A stretch of DNA of 64,000 nt from an uncultured Prevotella sp. (lineage in GTDB: Bacteria; Bacteroidota; Bacteroidia; Bacteroidales; Bacteroidaceae). This document shows positions 49,746 to 58,594 of the stretch, piece by piece. Positions within the stretch are counted from its first letter, which is position 1; every line of letters starts with the position of its first letter. The stretch lies in the NCBI GenBank assembly GCA_934256705.1, contig CAKQPF010000003.1, forward strand, positions 41,883-105,882, given 5' to 3'. The position numbers were made by a program, and so were the translations under genes. The notes under the pieces were generated by a model. It worked only from the letters and a program-made list of their open reading frames with translations. It was not told where the DNA came from and ran no database searches.

Positions 49746-52034
49746 ATGAGTACATTCTTCTTGGGAATCGTGGTATTCCTTATCGTGCTTGCAATCTTCG
49801 ACCTTGTGGTGGGAGTAAGCAATGACGCAGTAAACTTTCTCAACTCTGCCATCGGCGCCAAGGTGGCCAAATTCCGCACCATCGTCCTGATAGCCGCTAT
49901 CGGAGTGTTTGCCGGTGCATCCATGAGCAACGGCATGATGGACGTTGCACGCCACGGCATCATGACGCCGGAGTATTTCTCTTTCTATGACGTGATGTGC
50001 GTCTTCCTTGCCGTCATGGTGACTGACGTGGTGCTTCTCGACATCTTCAACACTCTCGGTATGCCGACATCCACCACTGTCAGCATGGTGTTCGAGCTGC
50101 TTGGAGGTGCTTTCGCCATTGCCTTGATAAAGATTGTCACAGGTGTTACCAATGCTGACGGTGTGGCTCTGACCATAGGCGACCTGCTCAATACGGAGAA
50201 AGCATTGAGCGTCATACTCGGTATATTCCTCAGCGTGGCAATCGCTTTCGTGCTCGGTACGTTCGTGCAGTGGCTTGCCCGCATCATCTTCTCGTTCACA
50301 TATCGTGTCAACGGCACCTCTACCGACGTGCAGGGCAACCGTGACGGACTGGTAAGCTCTTCGCTCAAGATCGGCATCTTCGCCGGCATTGCGGTGACAA
50401 GCATCATCTGGTTCCTGCTCATCAACGGTCTGAAGGGCTCCAGCATCATGACTCCTGAACTGAAGGACCTCATCAATCAGAATACATGGACCATCCTCGT
50501 AGGCGGCTTCGTGGTGTTCTCAGTGATAATGACCGTGCTCAGCGCGCTGAAGGTGCCTGTGCTCAAGTTCGTTGTACTGCTGGGAACATTCGCTCTCGCC
50601 ATGGCTTTCGCCGGCAATGACCTCGTCAACTTCGTCGGTGTGCCATTGACCGGACTTGATGCCTACAATGACTTCATGGCAAACGGCAACGGTGATGTCC
50701 ACTCATTCATGATGAGTTCGCTGATGGAGACCGCCAAGACTCCGATGATATATCTCGTCCTTGCCGGCGTGGTAATGGTCCTTGCGCTTGTATTCTCAAA
50801 GAAAGCGCAGAACGTGGTGAAGACTTCCGTGGACCTCTCACGTCAGGATGAAGGCGATGAAATGTTCGGTTCGAGCGCAGTGGCAAGAGTATTGGTGCGC
50901 AATACCCAGAAGACTGCCGCAGCAATCTCAGGCTTTATACCTAAGAAAATAGGCAGATGGGTGGACAGCCGCTTCAATCCTGACTCCTCAGTGCTGGCTG
51001 ACGGTGCCGCATTCGACCTTATCCGTGCCGCTGTCAACCTCGTTCTTGCTGGCTTGCTCGTGGCTATGGGCACCAGCATGAAGCTGCCTCTTTCCACCAC
51101 TTACGTCACATTCATGGTGGCAATGGGCTCCAGCCTTGCTGACAGAGCATGGAGCAGAGAGAGCGCCGTCTTCCGCATCACCGGCGTGCTGAGCGTCATC
51201 GGTGGATGGTTTATCACGGCAGGTGCCGCCTTCATCATCTGTTACCTCGTGACCAACGGCATGTATTTCGGTTCTTCCGTATTCATGGTGTGCGCCATCG
51301 TCCTCGCTATCTTCCTCCTCATCAGGAGCAACATGAAATACACCACAACCACCAAGGAGCCGGAAGAGGACGTTATCTTCAAGAAAATGCTTCGCTCTCA
51401 GGACAAGGCAGAGCGCTGGAGCCTGCTCAAGCAGCACGTGGATTACTGCAATAAGGAGCAGCTTCGCTTTGCAGCAGACTGCTACCAGCGTATCACTGAC
51501 GCCTTCCTGCATGAGGAATATCGCCCGCTTCGCCATGCCACTCACCAGATAGAGACAGCCCGTAAGCAGATGAAGCGCCAGCGCCGTCGCGACATCATCG
51601 GTCTGAGAAGGATTGATAATATCCTTGCTGTGGAGAAGAATACGTGGTACTTCCTTGCCAATAACGCCGTGGAGCAGATGATATTCTGTCTCAAGCGTAT
51701 CAATGACCCTTGCCGTGAGCATATCGGAAACAACTTCACTCCTGTCTCCGGGGAATACGCCTACACCTTCCTGAAGCTGCAGAAGCAGGTGATCGACATC
51801 TTCCACCTGTGTGAAGACTGCACCAGCATGGCCTGTGTAGCGCAGACCAGAGAGAAGGCTGAGGGCTTGCAGCGCTGTCTTTCCGACTACCGCAAGCAGG
51901 TGATCGACTCCATGCAGCAGCACACCGTCAACATCGAGTCAACGACAGTGTTCCTCAATATCATCCAGGAGTCGCAGCTCTTGCTCAGCAGTCTCCGCCA
52001 TCTGCTCCGCGGAATGGAGAAGTTTACTGCTTAA
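49746..52034 (+). CDS. PiT-family inorganic phosphate transporter with a PhoU-like tail
   Basis: 762 residues. Two PiT halves with about ten membrane segments carry the family signatures VVGVSNDAVNFLNSAIGAKVA near the start and GTSMKLPLSTTYVTFMVAMG in the second half. The C-terminal 210 residues (MLRSQDKAERWSLLKQH onward) are a helical PhoU-like domain likely to sense or limit uptake. It imports phosphate by ion symport at the inner membrane. Its promoter carries two TGTAACA heptamers in a Pho-box-like layout. A perfect 18-bp inverted heptad repeat follows the stop. Confidence 0.93.
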   Translation: MSTFFLGIVVFLIVLAIFDLVVGVSNDAVNFLNSAIGAKVAKFRTIVLIAAIGVFAGASMSNGMMDVARHGIMTPEYFSFYDVMCVFLAVMVTDVVLLDIFNTLGMPTSTTVSMVFELLGGAFAIALIKIVTGVTNADGVALTIGDLLNTEKALSVILGIFLSVAIAFVLGTFVQWLARIIFSFTYRVNGTSTDVQGNRDGLVSSSLKIGIFAGIAVTSIIWFLLINGLKGSSIMTPELKDLINQNTWTILVGGFVVFSVIMTVLSALKVPVLKFVVLLGTFALAMAFAGNDLVNFVGVPLTGLDAYNDFMANGNGDVHSFMMSSLMETAKTPMIYLVLAGVVMVLALVFSKKAQNVVKTSVDLSRQDEGDEMFGSSAVARVLVRNTQKTAAAISGFIPKKIGRWVDSRFNPDSSVLADGAAFDLIRAAVNLVLAGLLVAMGTSMKLPLSTTYVTFMVAMGSSLADRAWSRESAVFRITGVLSVIGGWFITAGAAFIICYLVTNGMYFGSSVFMVCAIVLAIFLLIRSNMKYTTTTKEPEEDVIFKKMLRSQDKAERWSLLKQHVDYCNKEQLRFAADCYQRITDAFLHEEYRPLRHATHQIETARKQMKRQRRRDIIGLRRIDNILAVEKNTWYFLANNAVEQMIFCLKRINDPCREHIGNNFTPVSGEYAYTFLKLQKQVIDIFHLCEDCTSMACVAQTREKAEGLQRCLSDYRKQVIDSMQQHTVNIESTTVFLNIIQESQLLLSSLRHLLRGMEKFTA

Positions 52035-52052
52035 CTGCTGGTATATATAAAT

Positions 52053-52147
52053 GGTTGTCGGTTGTTGGTTGTCGGTTATCGGTAATATGGTGGGACGAAC
52101 CCACGTGCTTATACAAATGCCAACAAACCAACCAACAACCGACAACC
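52053..52147. repeat. Inverted pair of GGTTGTY heptads
   Basis: GGTTGTCGGTTGTTGGTT (52053-52070) and its perfect inverse (52130-52147), 18 bp each, 59-bp loop. It may fold in the 3' end of the PiT transcript. Confidence 0.8.
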
Positions 52148-52169
52148 AAAAACCAAAAACCTTATAAGT

Positions 52170-52286
52170 ATGACTTACGAACAGGCTAAAAGATTCCAGA
52201 AGATTTTCCAGTGGGTAAGATTTCTTATCCTTGTATTCTTCATTGCAGTGCTTTACTTCGTCCTGGCAAGCGCCTCATTGCAGTAA
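52170..52286 (+). CDS. 38-residue single-pass membrane peptide
   Basis: An ATG at 52170 opens MTYEQAKRFQKIFQWVRF, then LILVFFIAVLYFVLASASLQ and TAA. It has an amphipathic, basic start and one hydrophobic helix of about 18 residues, the look of small regulatory membrane proteins. It follows the PiT gene by 135 bp, after the heptad hairpin, so it could be read through from the transporter. No homologue is recognised. Confidence 0.5.
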   Translation: MTYEQAKRFQKIFQWVRFLILVFFIAVLYFVLASASLQ

Positions 52287-52331
52287 GTCACTGTATCCCA
52301 AGCGCTGTATTGCCAAAGACATCACGGCGCA

Positions 52332-52982
52332 TCACTCGATGCAGGAGATGGAGACATCGTCAAACTCATTCAGGAATTCGATGAGTCTCTCGTGGTGATT
52401 GCCACGCTTCACCTTCATCTCCAGCTTCGCTTCATAGAGCAATCCCTGCGGAGTATGGTGGTATTTCATCTCATAGGAATACAGTTCGATGCACTCCTTC
52501 CTGAGCCCACCGATGGCTTTCTCCACGCTGTCCTTGTTGTATGAGGTAAACGTCACGGCGATTGACGTGGTGCTTACCTGAGGCAGATACGCGTTGATTA
52601 CCTCAAGTCCCACCAGCACCAGTATGGTGACCACCGTGGCAAGCAGCAGCATTCCCGTGCCGCAGGCAAGTCCGATGGCGGCAGTCACCCACAGTCCGGC
52701 GGCAGTGGTGAGTCCTCTTATCACGTTCTTCTGGAAGATAATCGTGCCGGCACCGAGGAAACCAATGCCCGAAACCACTTGCGCAGCCACTCGCGAGGCA
52801 TCCTTCACCTCATCTCCGAAGCCGTATTGCGACACTACGCAGAACAATGCACTGCCCACGCTGACGAGGAAATGCGTGCGGAAACCGGCATCCTTGGCCC
52901 GGTATTCACGCTCTATGCCGATTATGCCGCCGAGCAGCATAGCGGCTATTATTCTGATTATAAGTTCTAAATTCTCTGACAT
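52332..52982 (-). CDS. MgtC/SapB family inner-membrane protein
   Basis: 216 residues: four or five N-terminal membrane helices with the family motif LGGIIGIEREYRAKDAGFRTH and VSGIGFLGAGTII, then a soluble C-terminal ACT-like domain (STTSIAVTFTSYNKDSVEKA). In enterobacteria MgtC inhibits ATP synthase and affects magnesium and phosphate balance. Placement next to the PiT transporter (convergent) is suggestive but not proof of shared function. The promoter has TATCTTTG at 53012-53019. Confidence 0.88.
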   Translation of the reverse strand: MSENLELIIRIIAAMLLGGIIGIEREYRAKDAGFRTHFLVSVGSALFCVVSQYGFGDEVKDASRVAAQVVSGIGFLGAGTIIFQKNVIRGLTTAAGLWVTAAIGLACGTGMLLLATVVTILVLVGLEVINAYLPQVSTTSIAVTFTSYNKDSVEKAIGGLRKECIELYSYEMKYHHTPQGLLYEAKLEMKVKRGNHHERLIEFLNEFDDVSISCIE

Positions 52983-53011
52983 GACATTTATGTTTATATT
53001 GTGTTATCTTA

Positions 53012-53019
53012 CAAAGATA
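53012..53019 (-). promoter_or_regulatory. -7 box of the MgtC gene
   Basis: Minus-strand TATCTTTG, 30 bp before the start codon; no clear -33. Confidence 0.55.
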
Positions 53020-53129
53020 TGGAATATAAACCACACGCACAAGCATACCGCTCCAAATTTATGTAATCTTAACTATTCACCGTCTGCCATATTAGAGGTC
53101 AGGAAACAGTATCATGACAACACATCGCA

Positions 53130-53178
53130 GAATTCCGTGCATTATGAAATATGAATTGTGAATTATGTATTGTGCATT
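53130..53178. repeat. ATTRTGA-type heptad repeat
   Basis: Heptamers GAATTGT, GAATTAT, GTATTGT, GCATTAT. A related stretch (CATAATGCACAATTCATAAT) is at 62051-62070. Confidence 0.5.
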
Positions 53179-53212
53179 ATCCGACGTATTCTTCCATGCC
53201 CATAATGCCCAC

Positions 53213-53460
53213 TGAAACTGTTCCATTTTTCCGTTTTCCCAAAATCCCAGTCACAACACAATCCACTTTCACAATCCACTGATAACCAATAAGATGCAAA
53301 AGCATAGATATTACATTGCAATAACTATGCTTTTACCTCCCAATATCATAGCTTTTACAATGTAATATCTATGCTTTTACCTTCCGATATCTTACCTATC
53401 ACACTTAGGCATCAATTCCATTCCCCTTTTGTCCCATTTTCCCGTGCCCATGAACCCCAT
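53213..53460. repeat. 22-bp repeat array, locus 6, with conserved flanks
   Basis: Four to five units at 53296-53392 in mixed orientation. The flanks, read inverted, match those of the 7.8-kb locus: AACGGAAAAATGGAACAGTTTC on one side and GACAAAAGGGGAATGGAATT on the other. Confidence 0.85.
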
Positions 53461-53946
53461 GACAGCGTGTGCTTATCGCAGAGTGATTAGCCACCTTATT
53501 ATATCATGTGCTCAACTTCCATAAGTAACTGAAGTTTCCCACTCTTGATAATCAATCGGTTATAATTCAACTATCGCATATAAACATCTCTAATCCAGAG
53601 TGTTGCATCATTGGGTTAATATACTTTAATGCTTTGGAATAGGATTCATAACCTATTGATGCTCAATATCAGTCTTGTTTGAAATAACTACGCATTTTGT
53701 CTAATCGAAATTAACATTTTTACAATTTGCTGACAGTCAGACATTTGAGTATGTTTGTAAATATGGGAAACTTTAGTAAGTAAGAAATGCCCCTCGGTCC
53801 CCACTTTCGTGGGGAAGATTAAAACATCAATAGAGAAAAATAAAGAATAAAATAGAAAAAAAATACATTTGTTTATCTTTACTTATTGATATTTTATTGC
53901 TGATTATCAGCTTGGTAGATACTTGCAGAATGTCAGCAATCACATA
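53461..53946. other. AT-rich non-coding stretch
   Basis: No credible ORF. It contains the hairpin CCCCAC TTTC GTGGGG at 53799-53814 and long A/T runs near 53840-53890. It follows the acyltransferase stop. Confidence 0.5.
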
Positions 53947-54990
53947 TCATTTCCCTGTCCGGTATTTCCCCATAAGCAAAGGAGCGTGTGAAGCGCAGAG
54001 GCGGATCAACGGGATGAAAGCCAGCAGTATGATGACCGTGAACAGCACATCCGCTGCAGAAACCGTCCGGAAGAAATGCCGGAACACAAACACCAAGTGC
54101 ATATGGAAACCCAATATGATGGTCGTGCCGACGGATATGTCCGTGACAGCCTTGCAGGTAAAGCGTTCAAGGACTTTGGAAATGAAGAACACAAAGGCAG
54201 TTCCCCCTACTCCGCCCAACAGAAACAGGAAGATATTGTCACCGTAACCGCATTCGTAAAGGTAAACATACTTATGGTCATGGCCGCAGATGAAGATGAT
54301 GGAAAGGCTCAGGAGCATCCATATAGCGGTGTATTTTCCTGGCTTATAGGCGGCTAAACGGTCTTTCCACTTACGGAAGAATTGCCCGATAATGAAGAAA
54401 GGGTACGCCACAAACGTATTCGGTATCGCCCAGGATTTCTCGAATACATTCACTCCATGTATCACAATGTCATTATTGTTGATGATGTAAGCGAAGAAAA
54501 GGAAGCACGCGGTCCATACTATATGCAGGTAAGCCTTGCCGGTAAACTGGTATATCACCTTGAGGATGACAAGGGTATAGACGAACCAGAAGGGACCTAA
54601 TGGACCTTGTCTGCCTATAAGCATCTTGAAAAGGAACAGCAATGGATTTTCCGGACCGTTTCCAGTCGTGATGAATCCCATCGCTGCCGTGATGAGATAG
54701 TTTGCAGGACAGATAATCAACAGCGGGACAACGAGATTGAAGAACAGCTTCTTCCAGAACACTTTGCGGTCGGTTTCCCGTCGGGTAAGGAAACCGGAAA
54801 TGAGAAAGAACAGGGGAACGCTGAAGACATAGACGTATATGTCATAGAGCGAAAAGAAATGTCCATAGACGATAAGTCCCATACCGATAGCTTTCATCCA
54901 GTCTATCCAGTGGAGACGCGCAGGTGAAGACCCTCCGATGGAGGATGTCTGAGTGACGTTTGATGCCATGATTCTGGTTTGTTTACGCAT
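53947..54990 (-). CDS. Acyltransferase-3 family membrane protein
   Basis: 347 residues from the ATG at 54990; a second ATG at 54969 is equally possible. About ten membrane helices. The family signature starts with RLHWIDWMKAIGMGLIVYGHF (the conserved catalytic His in YGH) and VPLFFLISGFL. Such proteins O-acetylate or succinylate surface glycans or other small molecules. The frame upstream of 54990 has no conserved content. The nearest -7 box (55399-55407) would give a leader of about 400 nt with two hairpins. Confidence 0.85.
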   Translation of the reverse strand: MRKQTRIMASNVTQTSSIGGSSPARLHWIDWMKAIGMGLIVYGHFFSLYDIYVYVFSVPLFFLISGFLTRRETDRKVFWKKLFFNLVVPLLIICPANYLITAAMGFITTGNGPENPLLFLFKMLIGRQGPLGPFWFVYTLVILKVIYQFTGKAYLHIVWTACFLFFAYIINNNDIVIHGVNVFEKSWAIPNTFVAYPFFIIGQFFRKWKDRLAAYKPGKYTAIWMLLSLSIIFICGHDHKYVYLYECGYGDNIFLFLLGGVGGTAFVFFISKVLERFTCKAVTDISVGTTIILGFHMHLVFVFRHFFRTVSAADVLFTVIILLAFIPLIRLCASHAPLLMGKYRTGK

Positions 54991-55159
54991 CAATCTATCA
55001 CTTACGTCACGGCATAATTGACGGTGAAAGTCACAAAAGAAGGCATAGACCCTCTTATGCGTTCGTCGAGGCTGCGTCGGAAATGAGACCTCTCCACCAT
55101 TATAAGAGTAACCTATGCCTTGTGGGGCAAAGGCAATGACTCTCATACAATGGCGGAAA

Positions 55160-55408
55160 GGCAAATCCTACGCAGGACTTGCCAACCACTATTTGTCAGT
55201 TCTTATCTCTATCTGATTAGTTTCCGACGCTATTCAGACGAACGCAAATAATAGTCAATGCTTATATTTTAATATGTTTGTTTTCTTATTCTTTTGTCTT
55301 CAGTTATATTGTTCGGCAGTATTGACGTCTGTCTTATCCGTCAATACTACCAGACAGTGATACATTATATTATATGTTTTTATATCATGTTGAAATGCAA
55401 AGGTAACA
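55160..55408 (-). promoter_or_regulatory. Possible long structured leader of the acyltransferase
   Basis: -7 box TACCTTTGC at 55399-55407, then hairpins AGTATTGACG/CGTCAATACT (55318-55348) and GGCAAATCCT/AGGACTTGCC (55160-55183). No ORF lies between them and the start at 54990. It could also be an independent small RNA. Confidence 0.35.
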
Positions 55409-55506
55409 ATTTTTTATTGAGAAACCCCACATTCTACATCATGAAAATGAATAGCAACCGTAACTTTCAGCTTTTTTCCCATCCCTTTTGCTAAAGGAAA
55501 GGTAAG

Positions 55507-56718
55507 TTATCGCATACAAGCATCAGCCAACTGGCTCAGGGCTTGACGGAGTATGGCACGCGGAGTGCCTACGTTGAGGCGCATGAAGCCACGGGAAGCG
55601 CAGTGCTCATTGTGTATAGGAGCGTTTGGATCACCTTCTGTATCAAAGATTTCACCGTCATTGAGCGCAAGGCGGGCTTTGTTGATAAAGAAATCAAGCA
55701 ACGCATCATGGTCGAGACCGAGGCCACGGCAGTCGAGCCAAACGAGGAAAGATGCCTGCGGACGTATGACTTTTATGCCTGGGATATGCTGTGCGAAGTA
55801 TTCTTCGGTGAAGAGGATATTCTCCTCTATATACTTGAGCATCTCCCTGCGCCACGGTTCTCCCTGCGAGAAAGCTGCGATAGTGGCTATAGGAGCGAAG
55901 ATATTAGGCTCATTCAGTTCGTTGGCAGTAATCCAGGAATACAGTTTTTCCCTTATCTTGTCATTCGGCACGATGGCATAGGAACTGACTAAAGCCGCCA
56001 CATTGAATGTCTTTGTAGGGGCTTGGAATGTGACGCTAATACTCTTTGCCTTGTCGGAAACAGAGGCAAAAGGCACGTGCTTATGGCCGAAAAGGGCGAG
56101 GTCAGCGTGTATCTCGTCGCTGATAACTATGACATTATGCTCATAACAGATGTCGGCAAGGCGCTGAAGTGTCTCTTTGCTCCATGTTATTCCGGCAGGA
56201 TTATGAGGATTACAGAGCACGAGCATCTTCGCTCCGTCGATTATAGAGAGGAGATTATCGAAGTCCATCTCATAGAAATTGTCCCCGTCAGTCTCTATCA
56301 GTTGGTTTTTCACCGTGCATCTGCCATTTCCCTCGATAGTCATGCGGAAAGGATGATAGACCGGTGTCTGTATGATAATCTTGTCGCCAGGCTCTGTAAG
56401 CGCATTGATGGCGAAGCCAAGACCGCGCACCACGCCAGGTATATACGTCATCCATTCCTCTTTGACGTCCCACTGATGATGGTCGGCAATCCATTTCTTT
56501 ACCGTAGGCCAATACTCCTCAGGCTGCACTGTATATCCAAAGATAGGATGCTCCATGCGCTTTCGCATTGCATCAAGGATGAAATCAGGGGTCTCAAAGT
56601 CCATATCAGCCACCCAAAGTGGCAGGATGTCATCGCGTCCGTAACGCTCTTTGAGCACTTCATGCTTGAAATCGCCGCTTCCTGAGCGGTCGATTATCTT
56701 GTCAAAATCATAATTCAT
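55507..56718 (-). CDS. MalY/PatB-type PLP-dependent C-S lyase
   Basis: 403 residues of fold-type-I aminotransferase class. Hallmarks: LPLWVADMDFETPDFILDAM at the N-terminus, NPHNPAG, SDEIHADL and the PLP-lysine region FQAPTKTFNVAAL, then the Arg of FMRLNVGTPR near the C-terminus. It should cleave cystathionine or cysteine to yield pyruvate, ammonia and a thiol or H2S. Length and motifs are complete. It stands alone on the minus strand. Confidence 0.92.
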   Translation of the reverse strand: MNYDFDKIIDRSGSGDFKHEVLKERYGRDDILPLWVADMDFETPDFILDAMRKRMEHPIFGYTVQPEEYWPTVKKWIADHHQWDVKEEWMTYIPGVVRGLGFAINALTEPGDKIIIQTPVYHPFRMTIEGNGRCTVKNQLIETDGDNFYEMDFDNLLSIIDGAKMLVLCNPHNPAGITWSKETLQRLADICYEHNVIVISDEIHADLALFGHKHVPFASVSDKAKSISVTFQAPTKTFNVAALVSSYAIVPNDKIREKLYSWITANELNEPNIFAPIATIAAFSQGEPWRREMLKYIEENILFTEEYFAQHIPGIKVIRPQASFLVWLDCRGLGLDHDALLDFFINKARLALNDGEIFDTEGDPNAPIHNEHCASRGFMRLNVGTPRAILRQALSQLADACMR

Positions 56719-56887
56719 AGTAGAGATTGCTTAATGTTTATAGAATTACTCAACTTTCGAAAGTATCCAACAGGCTGCTAATCAGTTATAAAATATCAAC
56801 AAATAAAAAAACGTTAGCGTTGTCTGGTTGTCTTGTGTAATAAAATATCAATAAATAAAAATAAACAAATAAGTAGGAAATCAATAA

Positions 56888-58174
56888 TCATATTCCGACG
56901 GCATACAGCGGGATATTGGTGAGGAAATCCTGTTTCTTGTATGGTAACATAGAGTACCGAATGGCTTGAATGCCGGGATGCTCCATCAGATAATTGTGGA
57001 GAGAAGTGGACTTAATGCTTGTACCGCCTTTTACTTCGACAGGCAGTAACGCGCCTTCTCTCTGCATCAGGAAATCCATCTCCATGCGGGAGTCGTCTGC
57101 ACTGTAATAATAAATATCCGATATTCCTGAAGAAAGTATCTGCTGCAAGACATATTGCTCAGTAAAAGCGCCCTTATATTCTGTAAATACGCTGTCTCCA
57201 ATCAGGACATCCTTTGCCGCCGTGTCTGCCATCGCTCCCATAAGTCCGCAGTCGCAGAGATATAACTTGAAGGCAGTGAAGTCCTCATAGAACTTCAAAG
57301 GCAATTGGGGCTTTGTGCATTTATTCACTTTATACACCAGTCCTGCATCTACCAGCCACTGGATAGCGACCTCAAATTCCTTTGCTCTTCCGCCTTTCTT
57401 GAGCGCACCATATATAAATTTCTTGTTTTCCCTTGACAACTGACCGAGAATAGACTGCCAGACCATGCTGATGCGTGGCACCTCTTGATATGGAGCATGC
57501 TTGGAGAAGTCTCCTGCATAGTTGGAGAGAATCTCGTTTTGTATAGCGCGAACTGGCTTCAGTTGTCCATTATCTATATAAGATTTCACCACTTCCGGCA
57601 TACCACCGACATAATAATACTGTCGCAGGAGGTCCTTACACTTCTCGTGGAGGGCTGTCAGCAGGTCAAAATCATGGTCGTGCATGATGCGGAGCAGTTG
57701 CTGTTCGCCCTTCGCCATGAGAAATTCCTCAAAGTCCATAGGGTAAAGTTTCATGGTTTGAACCTTGCCTACAGGAAATGAAACACCAGAATGCAATGCT
57801 ATTCCGAGCAAGGAGCCAGCCACTGCAACATGGTAATCAGGAGCGTCTTCACAGAAATATTTCAGTGATTCCAATACGAGAGAAAACGACTGTACCTCAT
57901 CCAGAAATATCAAAGTCTTGCCCGGAATGATATCTACTCCGGACAAAGCACTGATACCACGGATAATCTTGGAGATATTGAAACCTCCTTCGAATATCTG
58001 ATGCAGGTTTTCATTTCTGTCACAGTTGACGTAAGCGAAGGTCTGAAATTCGTTCTTACCAAACTCTTTCATTATATACGTCTTTCCACACTGTCTTACA
58101 CCATTGAGGATTAGAGGTTTATGCGATGAACTCTCCTTCCATTCTATGAGTTTAGAGTATATCTTTCTTTTCAT
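56888..58174 (-). CDS. DUF4143-type AAA ATPase
   Basis: 428 residues. The N-terminal AAA domain has Walker A NGVRQCGKTYIMKEFGK, Walker B LIFLDEVQ and AVAGSLLG; the C-terminal DUF4143 domain has FTEQYVLQQIL and the nuclease-like EMDFLMQREGALLPVEVKGG. This large Bacteroidota family is of uncertain function. The leader and promoter carry four 18-bp repeats at exactly 33-bp spacing (58178-58294). The promoter is TAACTTTGC at 58271-58279. Confidence 0.88.
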   Translation of the reverse strand: MKRKIYSKLIEWKESSSHKPLILNGVRQCGKTYIMKEFGKNEFQTFAYVNCDRNENLHQIFEGGFNISKIIRGISALSGVDIIPGKTLIFLDEVQSFSLVLESLKYFCEDAPDYHVAVAGSLLGIALHSGVSFPVGKVQTMKLYPMDFEEFLMAKGEQQLLRIMHDHDFDLLTALHEKCKDLLRQYYYVGGMPEVVKSYIDNGQLKPVRAIQNEILSNYAGDFSKHAPYQEVPRISMVWQSILGQLSRENKKFIYGALKKGGRAKEFEVAIQWLVDAGLVYKVNKCTKPQLPLKFYEDFTAFKLYLCDCGLMGAMADTAAKDVLIGDSVFTEYKGAFTEQYVLQQILSSGISDIYYYSADDSRMEMDFLMQREGALLPVEVKGGTSIKSTSLHNYLMEHPGIQAIRYSMLPYKKQDFLTNIPLYAVGI

Positions 58175-58177
58175 ATT

Positions 58178-58294
58178 TTACACGTTTAGACACATGGTTT
58201 TATGGAAATATTACACTTTTCGACACATGATTTAGCCGAATTCTTACACTTTTCGACACATGATTGTGCTGCAAAGTTACACTTTTCGACACAT
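58178..58294 (-). promoter_or_regulatory. Four 18-bp iterons at 33-bp spacing, each a five-codon ORF
   Basis: Copies start at 58178, 58211, 58244 and 58277. On the minus strand three read ATGTGTCGAAAAGTGTAA (Met-Cys-Arg-Lys-Val-stop) and the one nearest the gene reads ATGTGTCTAAACGTGTAA. All are in frame with the ATPase start at 58174. Copy 4 overlaps the -7 box. They may be operators or upstream ORFs. Confidence 0.85.
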
Positions 58295-58464
58295 AAAAAG
58301 GATGGAATAGCGGATTTATCGGAGCTTTATAAGATAATTTAAGGTTAGTTTACCATTATTTGAAATGTTTTGTCTATCGGTCAGTCATTCCTATATCTGA
58401 TAATTCTGTCGGATGAAACAGAACGCCATGCCGAAATCAAAGCAATCAGACAAAACAAATAAAC

Positions 58465-58555
58465 CTGCCTGGAGGACGGCACCTTGCAAAGCCATTGTTG
58501 GGGCGAAGTTTCATTCTCGCTTGCGCTTTATTAAGGTACTGTCATCCAGACAGGC
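58465..58555. repeat. 91-bp inverted-repeat element, copy 2
   Basis: Arms CCTGCCTGG/CCAGACAGG with CTGGATGACAGTACCTT extensions, related to 19279-19368. It lies 39 bp from the RNase R stop codon. The rest of 58295-58464 holds nothing recognisable. Confidence 0.6.
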
Positions 58556-58594
58556 AGAAATTATGCAGCTATAATGCTGCTCCGACCGTCATAA

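Noticed and set aside
50988..51923. 311-residue minus-strand ORF
   Set aside because: Antisense shadow of the PiT transporter gene.
58465..58555. Simple terminator of RNase R
   Set aside because: It could terminate, but the arms are shared with another locus over more than 20 bp and there is no T-tract on the minus strand, so repeat is the better description.
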